Translations under genes and position numbers: made by a program
Assembly: GCF_008808095.1 (NCBI RefSeq)
Contig: NZ_CP023397.1
Location: 372,001 to 436,000 of the forward strand
Reading direction: 5' to 3'
Source: Pseudoalteromonas ruthenica
GTDB taxonomy: Bacteria > Pseudomonadota > Gammaproteobacteria > Enterobacterales > Alteromonadaceae
DNA length: 64,000 bases
In this document: piece by piece, positions 44,939-53,430 of the stretch
How positions within the stretch are numbered: the stretch's first letter is position 1
How the letters are laid out: each line of letters begins with the position of its first letter
The notes under the pieces: generated by a model
The model's input: only the letters and a program-made list of their open reading frames with translations
Told to the model about the DNA's origin: nothing
The model's database searches: none

Positions 44939-45832
44939 GATCTTACTTGACCAGTTCCAAGGTCCGTCTTGCCAACCTTCTAACACTTCGGGCTCAGGTT
45001 GTGGATAACTAAGGTATGTACTTACCTGCACAGGAGTATCCTCACTTATGTGAGCCAGCAAGGAACTTTGGTTAGTATCAAAATTTAAAATTAAGCTGTT
45101 ACCTGTTTGAGTTAACTGCACAGTATTATTATCTTCGTTACTATCAGTGGTGGACGTTATAGAATCTGTCTGGTGCTGTGGTAAGAGAGTCCAAATTTTA
45201 CTCCCTAATTCAGCAATCGAAATTTCATGGTTATCTGTATAGTCATCCGCTCCCTTGTAGTGCTTGACGTTTATAGAGATATCACCAGAGTCCAACACAC
45301 CATTTTTATTGATATCAAAATTAATTCCATAGTCATATTCGACATACCCATATTTTTGGGCATTTCGGTTAATCGTTATATAAGAGGGTAAATATGAAAG
45401 TTCTAGCTTGACCTCAACATTTTCTACACCGTAGAAATTTTCGCACCCAGGGTACGGATTAAAGGAATTAGCTTTTGAAAAAGAGAGCATATATCCATCT
45501 TCTTCGATAATTAAATCCGAACCTTGTAACTGAAAATTAGATGTTGCTCGTTCGCCTGACTGTATGTCGGTTGCAGTTAATGATGATGCAGTACTGCTAT
45601 TTACCTGAAATAGTCCAGATTCATAACAACCCCGCTCTTCATCTAAGGCAAAGGTTGTTATAGAGTCTTTTGAAATAGCCACGTGAACCAACGGACCAGT
45701 TGACCATACTCCGTAAAATTTACTATCTAATGGTTCGTCTACTGTTTCTTGTTGTTCAGCTTTATCGCTTGAACCACCACAACCGGCTAGTACTGCACAA
45801 AATATGATTGAAAGGGAATGATTTTTAACCAC
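44939..45832 (-). pseudogene. N-terminal piece of a lipoprotein gene broken by the IS
   Basis: The frame starts at GTG 45832 (AAGGA box) and codes a lipoprotein with lipobox LAGC (Cys18), then GSSDKAEQQETVDEP and a beta-rich protein. Residues near 165-180 (NFDINKNGVLDSGDISI) look like a dockerin/EF-hand-type calcium loop. After WSSKI the frame runs into the IS and ends at 44921. The missing C terminus is at 43599-43746. Original protein about 345 aa; function unknown. Confidence 0.85.
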
Positions 45833-45853
45833 AATATATCCTTATCTTTTTGA

Positions 45854-46001
45854 AATAACTGCTAAATGACAGCGTTAAATTTGACATGATGTACCGACGC
45901 TTCTTTTTGGGGAATCGCTCGTTGGCGATACTTGCGCTATGCACCGGGTCGGTAGGTAATTGTTCCTGTGAGTTTACGAGTGAACGTTAGAGTTTGTTAT
46001 T
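45854..46001 (-). other. attC-like recombination site 1 (degenerate)
   Basis: On the minus strand it starts TAACAAACT, with the TAA serving as stop codon of the gene at 45997, and ends near GCAGTTATT. Inner inverted parts include CCGAC/GTCGG and ATCGC/GCGAT. It fits a gene-cassette attC but the ends are diverged. Confidence 0.5.
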
Positions 46002-46602
46002 TTTTCCAGGCGTCTTGTTCATTTTTGCAGCTACATAATAGACCCACAAAAAATAATGAAACCAAGTCTAAACCAACGCCAAAACCTAAATGACTCCCCC
46101 ATAATAAATGAAGTGAGGGGTCAAATAATGAAGCTTTCAGTGATATTCCATCTTGTAAAACAACCGCTAGGTATCCAAGGCCTGAATATGAGTAATAGAT
46201 GAAGCCCAAATTCAATGACAGCAACTGAGCAACTTGGTTGAACAAAGACAAATGAAACCCTGACTTTTTCCTCTTTAGCAGCAAATAACCCGCTAACCCA
46301 TTGAGTATTGAGGCCACTAGGAGGATTGCGACATTCAATAATGTCACCTGCTCAAATAAACTAGCAACACCAACATATAAAAACCCGATGCAAGTGATGA
46401 TTTGAAGCCAAGCAAGAATGTTTAAGCGGCTATTTACTGTGATATGGAACTTGTCTTCTTCGTTTTGCTGGTATTGTTCTACATCTTCTTTTCTTACTTC
46501 CAACTCATTAAGCAGTTTTTGATATCTATCGGGGTAGGCATGCTTATCAATGTTGCTTAAACTTTCTTGTAATTCTGGGATGGAGTAACTTGAATAGTCC
46601 AC
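45997..46602 (-). CDS. Small integral membrane protein, probable integron cassette gene
   Basis: 201 aa, GTG start 46602 after CAGGAG. The N-terminal 60 residues are charged (SIPELQESLSNIDKHAYPDRYQKLLNELEVRKEDVEQY), followed by four hydrophobic helices (about 62-195) and an end CKNEQDAWKK. No family recognised. Its stop codon is part of the attC-like TAACAAAC string and its start lies just after another attC-like site, the standard layout of a gene cassette. Confidence 0.7.
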   Translation of the reverse strand: MDYSSYSIPELQESLSNIDKHAYPDRYQKLLNELEVRKEDVEQYQQNEEDKFHITVNSRLNILAWLQIITCIGFLYVGVASLFEQVTLLNVAILLVASILNGLAGYLLLKRKKSGFHLSLFNQVAQLLSLNLGFIYYSYSGLGYLAVVLQDGISLKASLFDPSLHLLWGSHLGFGVGLDLVSLFFVGLLCSCKNEQDAWKK

Positions 46603-46617
46603 TTATTCTCCTGAAAA

Positions 46618-46708
46618 ATAACGTCCTGTTAATAATGAAAATATAGTTGGCTAGTATAAGCCACGAAGAAGCAAAGCCAACTGTATTTTATCCTAGAAGG
46701 TGGTTAGG
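46618..46708 (-). other. attC-like recombination site 2
   Basis: On the minus strand it runs from TAACCACCT to AGGACGTTA, whose ends pair. Inside, AGTTGGCT pairs with AGCCAACT around a 22-base loop, extended by AAAATA/TATTTT. About 90 bp, within the usual attC range. It shares its core sequence with the site at 47181. Confidence 0.65.
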
Positions 46709-46709
46709 G

Positions 46710-47165
46710 TTATTGCTTATGCGGGAATCCACATTGCTTCTGTGCTTCAGCTTTATTTTTAGAATTATTGACCATAAAGTCCAACTTGATTGTAGTTAGT
46801 ACTGGCGCTTTATCAGTATTTTTATCTGAAGCTGACCACTGCCAATTATTTAATGCTGCTGCTGCATGCTTGTCAAAGACCCCTTCAGGGTATGACTTTT
46901 TGACTTTATAACCTCCCGCTTTCCCGTTTTCCTTGATGCCTACAACAAGCTCTACGCAGCCAGATAGACCTTCCTTAGCAGCACCAACTGGGTATTTGGG
47001 GTCTTGTCTTTTTTCTAATATCCAATACTCATTAACTAATTCCTTTTTATCGTCTGAGGTCAAATCAATATACTGAATTTGCTCTTTAGGAGAAGTAGGG
47101 GGAGTCGTTGAGACACATGATATCAAAAAAAAGCTAAAAATTGATAATGTAACTGTTTTTCTCAT
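46710..47165 (-). CDS. TonB-C-like domain lipoprotein, probable cassette gene
   Basis: 151 aa with AAGGA box. Lipobox LISC (Cys17), Thr/Pro linker (STTPPTSPKEQ), then a TonB C-terminal-type domain: DPKYPVGAAKEGLSGCVELVVGIKENGKAGGYKVKKSYPEGVFDKHAAAALNNWQW. There is no N-terminal anchor as in real TonB, so it is a TonB-domain protein of unknown partner. Flanked on both sides by attC-like sites, all on the same strand. Confidence 0.78.
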   Translation of the reverse strand: MRKTVTLSIFSFFLISCVSTTPPTSPKEQIQYIDLTSDDKKELVNEYWILEKRQDPKYPVGAAKEGLSGCVELVVGIKENGKAGGYKVKKSYPEGVFDKHAAAALNNWQWSASDKNTDKAPVLTTIKLDFMVNNSKNKAEAQKQCGFPHKQ

Positions 47166-47180
47166 TGCTAAGTCCTTATG

Positions 47181-47262
47181 GCACTAACGTCCTGTTAATA
47201 ATAAAAAATTTGATTGGCCAGAATAAGCGACGAAGGAGTAAAGTCAATAGTATTTTGTGCTT
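47181..47262 (-). other. attC-like recombination site 3
   Basis: Shares with the site at 46618 the string TTATTAACAGGACGTTA and the arm-loop core (CTTCGTNGCTTAT), about 80 bp in all. The start of the next gene follows the GTTA end by 17 bp. It lies only 70 bp from site 4, so a gene-less cassette may lie between. Confidence 0.55.
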
Positions 47263-47331
47263 TTTTAAAAAGCTTACTGGATAAAACTTCACCACTGATG
47301 TGCGGGAAAATGAGTTACCTTATTACTGTCA

Positions 47332-47417
47332 ATTAGCGTCCAGCCTGTTGATTATCGATCATATAAATTCATTAGCTAATGCCCAGCAGTATGGGTAAGT
47401 CCTAGCCGCTTGTTAAC
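47332..47417 (-). other. attC-like recombination site 4
   Basis: On the minus strand it begins TTAACAAGCGGC, where the TAA is the stop codon of the desaturase gene, and ends GGCTGGACGCTAA. The ends are partly complementary. About 86 bp. Confidence 0.55.
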
Positions 47418-48378
47418 TGTTTCTCCTGATGAATTTTGCAATTTTACACTCTTCAGGAACACGCTCTATTCGACGCTCAAGGTCTGTAGCTTCTGTGACT
47501 AACTCTGAACGATGAGGTAATTCCTTTGGTAGCTTAATGTTTTTAACGACCCCTAGATTATGAAGAGCGTTTAATACCCACCAACCTGGGTCCGGTTCAT
47601 CTTTGTATAAACCAAGCATAGCTGAGCCGGGGTATGCGTGATGATTGTTGTGCCACGCCTCACCCATTGATAGAAAACCGGCAATACGAATATTGTGTCC
47701 CTGAACAGCCGCACCTTCGACTGCCCAAGTCCGTTGCCCGTGGTTATGAGCAAAGTAACCAATAAGCCAATGACCACCGACAGAGATGACAACCCGTACA
47801 GAAATACCCCATACTAGCCACGGTAAACCACCCAATAGATATAGAGGAATTGCGAAGACTAACTGTTGAAGCAACCAATATTTTTCAATAAAAAGGTAGA
47901 ACCTATTCTTTGACACTTCATCTTCGATCGTAAACTCAGGTGGATATTTCAAATTGAGGTCACAGTTGAGCTGCCACCAACCATCTTTAACTATTTTTGA
48001 TCCATGCAATAAGAAATCATGGCATTTTTTCTGGCGTTGCGCCCAATCTCTTAAGTCGTGCTGCTTCATCATTCCAATTGGCCCAGCCATACCAACTAGC
48101 ACACCCAAGTAGACAAATAAATATTCCATCCATTTTGGACATTCATAAGATCGGTGAATTAGCAATCTATGCATTCCCAGGGAATGTCCAAAGCAGAGTG
48201 TTACAGCAGTCAACGAGACAAATACGATAAGAGCTGAAAATGAAAATACGAAAGGAGCGATGCATAACGCAGCGAATAGATTTGAAAGAAACCAAATTGA
48301 TTTCAAAGGGCTCCATACTACGTCACCCTCAAATGCGCTTTCCGATCTTTCTGAATTGACTCTTTCAGTATTTCGCAT
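47413..48378 (-). CDS. Membrane fatty-acid desaturase (acyl-CoA delta-9 type), probable cassette gene
   Basis: 321 aa from ATG 48378; the frame runs up to 48438, but that part lies in the attC-like site 5. Histidine boxes of di-iron desaturases are present: HRLLIHRSYE (box 1), a modified box 2 HDLRDWAQRQKKCHD, and HNNHHAYPGSA (box 3). Four or more membrane helices. It introduces a double bond in acyl chains, adjusting membrane fluidity. Box 2 lacks the normal HxxHH spacing (there is no HRxHH), so activity should not be assumed. An enzyme of this size is unusual in a cassette. Confidence 0.82.
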   Translation of the reverse strand: MRNTERVNSERSESAFEGDVVWSPLKSIWFLSNLFAALCIAPFVFSFSALIVFVSLTAVTLCFGHSLGMHRLLIHRSYECPKWMEYLFVYLGVLVGMAGPIGMMKQHDLRDWAQRQKKCHDFLLHGSKIVKDGWWQLNCDLNLKYPPEFTIEDEVSKNRFYLFIEKYWLLQQLVFAIPLYLLGGLPWLVWGISVRVVISVGGHWLIGYFAHNHGQRTWAVEGAAVQGHNIRIAGFLSMGEAWHNNHHAYPGSAMLGLYKDEPDPGWWVLNALHNLGVVKNIKLPKELPHRSELVTEATDLERRIERVPEECKIAKFIRRNS

Positions 48379-48393
48379 AACTTCCCAGATACA

Positions 48394-48447
48394 GTTAACG
48401 CCTTGGTGACATGCGCCGCCAGGCGTCATGTTGACCAATTTGTTAGC
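48394..48447 (-). other. attC-like recombination site 5 (clearest copy)
   Basis: On the minus strand it runs TAACAAATTGGT ... ACCAAGGCGTTA: the outer arms pair (TAAC/GTTA and TTGGT/ACCAA), and an inner stem ACATG-CGCC / GGCG-CATGT closes the hairpin. Length about 54 bp, as in short attC sites. The TAA is the stop codon of the zinc-ribbon gene and the desaturase starts 16 bp beyond the GTTA end. Confidence 0.75.
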
Positions 48448-48940
48448 TTATTTTATCTACTTTATTCTTGTTTCTAATATAACCTAGCTGGAAAAGCTCT
48501 AGTGCTATGTTTTTTAGATCCTTAGTTTGAGCTTCTGATCTTTCGCTCTTTGTAAGCAACTGCTCGTACTTACTCATAAGATGCTTAACTTCTTGTTCTT
48601 TTTTACGACAATTAACGCACTTCACACAGTCAGCATCGATATAAAACCTTAATGACTCGTACCAATATTTCTGCTCTTTAGCAAAGAACAGGAACCATTT
48701 ACCACACGATTCACATTTTTTCTGAATATCTACATATATCGGTCTGGGATAGATAGAGTAGTTTTGTTTCTCTATATCAGCTTTAATGGCCGTTTCAGGA
48801 AATATGGAATCTTCAGAATATCTCCAATGAGCACGCAATATCTCCTCGAGGGTAAATTTTTCCCCTGAGTAAATGGGCTTATCACCGTACCTCGGGTGAT
48901 CTACATATTCTTTGAATCTAGATTTCCGTTTCTTGCTCAT
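48443..48940 (-). CDS. Zinc-ribbon protein, probable cassette gene
   Basis: 165 aa from ATG 48940 (MSKKRKSRFKEY); the frame extends 11 codons upstream without support. Two CxxC pairs form a zinc ribbon: CESCGKWFLFFAKEQKYWYE and CVKCVNCRKKEQ, matching the short 'probable zinc-ribbon' family (KWFLF...KEQKYWYE). Nucleic-acid or protein binding is likely; role unknown. Its stop codon is inside attC-like site 5. Confidence 0.78.
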   Translation of the reverse strand: MSKKRKSRFKEYVDHPRYGDKPIYSGEKFTLEEILRAHWRYSEDSIFPETAIKADIEKQNYSIYPRPIYVDIQKKCESCGKWFLFFAKEQKYWYESLRFYIDADCVKCVNCRKKEQEVKHLMSKYEQLLTKSERSEAQTKDLKNIALELFQLGYIRNKNKVDKIS

Positions 48941-49359
48941 ACTTTTACAAGCTAACAGTGTATTAGCGTGCATTTCGGGTTAAGCCAGAAACTTAAATAA
49001 TAAACACTTAGTTGCACACTTAATATTTGTCCATAAATTCATAAAGTTACCAGAGTAGATTGGTAATGTCTAAATAGAATAGGGTGGTGGGAAACGAGCA
49101 TTGAGATATCCGAGCCTAACAATGGCACGGTATGTAAAATAGTAACTTTAATATTTTCAGTGCTTTAGCCTGATTTTCTACTTATTCGAGCCAAAAGCTG
49201 TTCTGTATAACGAGCCTCATTTTGACCTTAGTGGACAACTTCACTTATTCCAAATTTACATGCTGGTGCGCATCACCACTGAGCGACTCCGAAAAGCCAA
49301 GTAGCGCAGCTATTCTTGCTTTTGGCTGTTATGCACTCATGGCACAACAGCGTGTATGC
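48941..49359. other. Non-coding stretch at the edge of the cassette array
   Basis: About 420 bp without a convincing gene. GCTTAACCCG and CTGTTAGCTTG near 48953-48990 on the minus strand look like the ends of a further degenerate attC. The rest, up to dabA, shows no hairpin with T-tract and no integrase. Confidence 0.45.
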
Positions 49360-51765
49360 TTAGCAGGTTTGCCACGCGCCGTCACAAAAGCGTTCAATCT
49401 GGCCATCGTCGTCCCAGCGCATTAAGTTGAGCCAACGGTTATCAACCAGGCTTTTAACGCTTTCGTGGCGCGCATAAATAGACTCAATAGGCTTTCGTGG
49501 CGCGGCGATGTACACGCTCAAACGCAGTGGCTCGTGCATCCAGCGTTCGCCATTGTGGATAGATTGCATCGCCAGGCCAATACGTAAGTCGCCGCCGTTA
49601 CCCTCAAAGATCCCTATGTTACCGCCTACCGCATTGTGCAATACCTTATTGCCACTGCCGTATTTGTAGTTATCGGTGACCGATGCGGTATATTGGCTGT
49701 TGATCCAATTGGTTACTATCATTGGCGCGGTCATAATAAGCTCTAAAGTGCGAAAGGCTTCATCATGTTGCCAGTGGTAGTCGTGCAAAAAGCTACGCCC
49801 TTGCAGGTTTGCATTGCGTGTCCAGCTACGCGGTGCGACGATAAAGGCGGCATTATTTGCCAGCCCCCATTCCGGGCGCACTTGCGACCAGTCGCCGGCG
49901 CGGTTTAAATAGGCTTTGTCGATGTCTTTATCGCTGTGCTCTTTAAGCTCAGGGGCAATATTGACCAACCGTTCGCGCTGAGCTGTATTTGTGGCGTTAT
50001 CGAGCCACTGACGGCTTTGCTTGTCCAACTCGCTATCAAAAATCTGAATATGGTCGGTGGTGGTGCTATGCAGCGCGGCAACAAACTCGGTAACGCTAGG
50101 AATAGTGATTCCTTTGCTTGCCACCTGTTCACGTACTTTTTCGTCATTCAATAATTGCGCTAACACACGCACATTCACCTCGCCACTTTGTCCGCCACAG
50201 GCGCCGCACTCAAGGCCGGCAGCGTGAAGGTTATTAGTGGTGTGGCTGCCGTGACCCACTAATAACACCTTGGGCGCATACCGTTGTATGCCCATGGCTT
50301 TGAGTACGCCGTAGGCGAACTCAGCTTGCTGCGCTAAGCTTAGGTTATGGTCGTCCTTATGCAGTTGCCACTCAATGTGCTCATTGTGTGCGGCTTTTTT
50401 GGCTCGTTTAAATGAGTTTTTCAGCATTTTCAGGGCGTACATCCAGCCTGCGGATTCCACCATCGAAAATGACGACGGCGCCGCCTTTGACCAGCCTTGC
50501 CAATGAGCACTGAAGTGGCGTTTGCGTTTTGCACCTTTAGGCGCCTGCGCTTCACTTACTTTGATAACAGGTTTAAGCAGCCCCGGAAGTTGTGGGCGTT
50601 TGAGCGCGCTGTCCGCCGGTTGATACTCTAGCGGCAAGCCAAAAAAGCCAGCAAAACCAAAGGTATGAATGTGCTCACTTTGTGCCTCTAAGGCACGGCG
50701 CATCACTTCTGAGCGCACATCAATACAAAACACAGCCTGTAGCGCACTTTCGCTAGGGGGAGCAGGCTCTGCTGCTTTGAGTGTGGCATGCAAGTTTTGC
50801 TGATAATTGACCTCTAACGCTTTGGCCCACACCCACAAAGGTTTTTGCGCTGCTTTAAACGCTTGTGTTCGCTCAGGAAGGTGCTGTTTTTCACATTGCC
50901 ATTGCTCATGTAACACCGCGAATGTGCTAGTGTGTTGCGCTTTTAAATAGCGCCAAATGACCACATCCCAAGCCATGCGGATCGCCAGCAGTTGTAGCAT
51001 GTCGTCTTGCGGTTGTTGATAGAGCCGGCCTTGCCAGCGAATGTAGGCCACCCATGAGGCCCAGCCGTTCATATCGAGCAATAAGGCATGGGCATAGGGC
51101 TCAAGCATGTCATCATCAAGCTCTAATAAGCGCAGGCTTTGCGATAATAGCTCATCAGCCGTTTCCGGTAGTTGCTGAAAATATTCATGCAAACCAGCTT
51201 CATCCATGACGATACTGATGCCTTTGTCAGCACGAATAACACTGAGCCAGTGTTGGTATAAGTCTGGCATTGACGAGACATCGTCACGGTACAGCATTGG
51301 CCTTAATTTCTGGTAATGGGCGGCGCAAAACTGACTGATCTGATGGATTATTTCATCCCGCCACGCCATTTTGTGGGCCGGGCGGTGGGCGTCTAGTAAA
51401 TCGGCGATATTGTGCCAATGCTGTTGTGGCAGCGCGATTTCCAAAGCACTGTGTAGTTGCTCGGGGGTGAAGTCATAGCCTAGTTGACTGTTGGCCATGG
51501 CCAAATGCGCATCGGTGATGTCGCCATCAGCCCAGCGCTGGCGATAATACGCACGAGGCATGAGCAAGTCGACATTGGCCAAGGTTGCCAGCCGGGCAGC
51601 CACATCTTCAATGGCAAGGCCGCGCATTTCCCAAAACGGATTAACCGCTATCATCTGATCTAACGGCCAGTTCGGCGCTATGTATTGGCACGCTTGAGTA
51701 ATAGCTTGTTGCTGCGTGGTGCTCAAGCTAAATAGCGGTGAAGGCGAGGGTTGCTGAGCGCTCAT
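49360..51765 (-). CDS. dabA: DabA, zinc subunit of energy-coupled inorganic-carbon uptake (DUF2309)
   Basis: 801 aa, normal size. The beta-carbonic-anhydrase-like zinc site is complete: Cys347 and Asp349 in FCIDVRSE, His505 in LVGHGSHTTNN and Cys520 in GLECGACGG, with the 15-residue spacing seen in Halothiobacillus DabA. With DabB it hydrates CO2 to bicarbonate one-way, driven by an ion gradient across the inner membrane. Its ATG overlaps the dabB stop (TAATG), so it is translated second in the operon. Confidence 0.94.
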   Translation of the reverse strand: MSAQQPSPSPLFSLSTTQQQAITQACQYIAPNWPLDQMIAVNPFWEMRGLAIEDVAARLATLANVDLLMPRAYYRQRWADGDITDAHLAMANSQLGYDFTPEQLHSALEIALPQQHWHNIADLLDAHRPAHKMAWRDEIIHQISQFCAAHYQKLRPMLYRDDVSSMPDLYQHWLSVIRADKGISIVMDEAGLHEYFQQLPETADELLSQSLRLLELDDDMLEPYAHALLLDMNGWASWVAYIRWQGRLYQQPQDDMLQLLAIRMAWDVVIWRYLKAQHTSTFAVLHEQWQCEKQHLPERTQAFKAAQKPLWVWAKALEVNYQQNLHATLKAAEPAPPSESALQAVFCIDVRSEVMRRALEAQSEHIHTFGFAGFFGLPLEYQPADSALKRPQLPGLLKPVIKVSEAQAPKGAKRKRHFSAHWQGWSKAAPSSFSMVESAGWMYALKMLKNSFKRAKKAAHNEHIEWQLHKDDHNLSLAQQAEFAYGVLKAMGIQRYAPKVLLVGHGSHTTNNLHAAGLECGACGGQSGEVNVRVLAQLLNDEKVREQVASKGITIPSVTEFVAALHSTTTDHIQIFDSELDKQSRQWLDNATNTAQRERLVNIAPELKEHSDKDIDKAYLNRAGDWSQVRPEWGLANNAAFIVAPRSWTRNANLQGRSFLHDYHWQHDEAFRTLELIMTAPMIVTNWINSQYTASVTDNYKYGSGNKVLHNAVGGNIGIFEGNGGDLRIGLAMQSIHNGERWMHEPLRLSVYIAAPRKPIESIYARHESVKSLVDNRWLNLMRWDDDGQIERFCDGAWQTC

Positions 51766-53333
51766 TAAAAGTTCTCCTTAGCTGAACTGGCGGACGAGTG
51801 TGAGGCTGTTTTAGCATTTTGCCGGGTAGGCAAGCGCGTAGGCCATATTCTCAGAGTGAGTCGAGTCAGCCATTCATCTAAGTACAAACCTGCGAACAAG
51901 ATAGCCGAGAGTGCTTGCACTCTAGGTTTATGGTTTTGATAGCGTAAAACATAACTGCAACACATCAGACTGACAATCAGTAATAAGGTCCAAAGATCGG
52001 CAGCACTCAAGGGGGCCTCTCGCCAGTTACTTGCGGGCACAGCAACCGCAAATAGCGATTTAAGGGCTGCATAACAGCTGGCCAGAGCCAAAGCTAACAG
52101 TGCCATGGTGACAAAGTGGCCGTTGGTGATAAGCCCACGACGAGTAGCAATAAGCACACTCAAGGCGAGGGCAACCAAGGCCCATACACTGATGGCGCCG
52201 TAGTAACCGCTAAAATGGTATACCAAAGCTACGGCAATGCAGGAGAACACGCCACTGGCAAGCCAGTCTTTGCCATTGGGTGAGCGCCCTGGTGACAGCC
52301 GCCGAGCGATATCTTCTTGCACGGCGCTGCCTGAATTTAAAAATGCGTGTGCTTTGTAGGCTGAGTGGGTCACAAGGTGCAGCAGGGCGAGCTCAAACAG
52401 CCCTAATGCGCATTCAACCAGCATTAACCCCATTTGTGCACTGGTGGACCACGCCAAACGTACTTTCACGCTTACCCGAGTGGTCATCACAAGGGCGCTG
52501 ATCACTGTGGTGAGTCCGGCAACGATAAGCACTAACCATTGTCCCACGGTGGCTTGCATAAATAGGGGCGCGAAGATGATTAACAAAAAGCCGCCTAGGT
52601 TGATAACCCCAGCGTGTAAAAGCGCACTAACCGGGGTCGGAGCTTCAACTACTTGCATTAGCCAACCATGAATGGGTAGCTGTGCACACTTAATCAAGGC
52701 CGCTAGGGCAATAAAAAACCCAGCGCAGTGTTCGGTAAGTGTCAATGGCACCGTGTTGTTAACATAAGAAGCGGTAATTTCATTGATTAACAAGCTATCG
52801 TGATGCCAATAAAGCAGAGCAAAGGCCACTAACAGCGAGGTTTCTGCGCAGCGTGCGACAATAAACTTTTTATGGGCAGCCATCACCGCACGCGGTCTGT
52901 CAGGATAGAACATCAGCAATCTGTGGAGGGCGAGGCTAATGGCCACCCAGCCCAGCCAAAACAGCACAAGGTGGTTACTAATTACCACTAAGGAGACCGC
53001 ACTTAAGGTAGCGATTAAGCGTCGCCAAAATAAGTTGATTCGCTGCTCACCGGCCATGTAATTGCGGCAAAACTTTATTAATATCAAACTCATGAAAAGG
53101 ATAAGACCAAGGACGATTAAGCGCGCTGGGGACAGTGTTAATACGCTAAGGGGAGTGGCATCAAATTGGCTGTAAAGCACCGCTGTGGCGGCGAAAATTA
53201 AGCCAAGTAGAGAGATAAGGCGAAACGCTCCGTTGCCATTGTTGGCACGCTTCTGCGTCCCTATATACCAAGAACTTAGCGCCAAGCTCACAGGAATAAA
53301 GGCCAGTAAAACAGAAATTAACATGTCACTCAT
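51765..53333 (-). CDS. dabB: DabB, proton-channel-like membrane subunit (NuoL/MrpA family)
   Basis: 522 aa, about 13 hydrophobic helices, AAGGAGCC box before ATG 53333. It is a member of the complex I antiporter-like family: HKKFIVARCAETSLLVAFALLY, LPIHGWLMQVVEAPTPVSALLHAGVINLGGFLLI (the proton-path segment) and HLVTHSAYKAHAFLNSGS. It supplies ion-gradient energy to DabA. It is first in the operon, divergent from a LysR gene 97 bp away. Confidence 0.94.
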   Translation of the reverse strand: MSDMLISVLLAFIPVSLALSSWYIGTQKRANNGNGAFRLISLLGLIFAATAVLYSQFDATPLSVLTLSPARLIVLGLILFMSLILIKFCRNYMAGEQRINLFWRRLIATLSAVSLVVISNHLVLFWLGWVAISLALHRLLMFYPDRPRAVMAAHKKFIVARCAETSLLVAFALLYWHHDSLLINEITASYVNNTVPLTLTEHCAGFFIALAALIKCAQLPIHGWLMQVVEAPTPVSALLHAGVINLGGFLLIIFAPLFMQATVGQWLVLIVAGLTTVISALVMTTRVSVKVRLAWSTSAQMGLMLVECALGLFELALLHLVTHSAYKAHAFLNSGSAVQEDIARRLSPGRSPNGKDWLASGVFSCIAVALVYHFSGYYGAISVWALVALALSVLIATRRGLITNGHFVTMALLALALASCYAALKSLFAVAVPASNWREAPLSAADLWTLLLIVSLMCCSYVLRYQNHKPRVQALSAILFAGLYLDEWLTRLTLRIWPTRLPTRQNAKTASHSSASSAKENF

Positions 53334-53430
53334 CGATGGCTCCTTGGTTGAGTGCAGCTAGTATGGCAAAGATGCAAAAGTAAAAAAAATATATATAATT
53401 TAACGAACCGTTCTGTTTTGTATAAGTATA

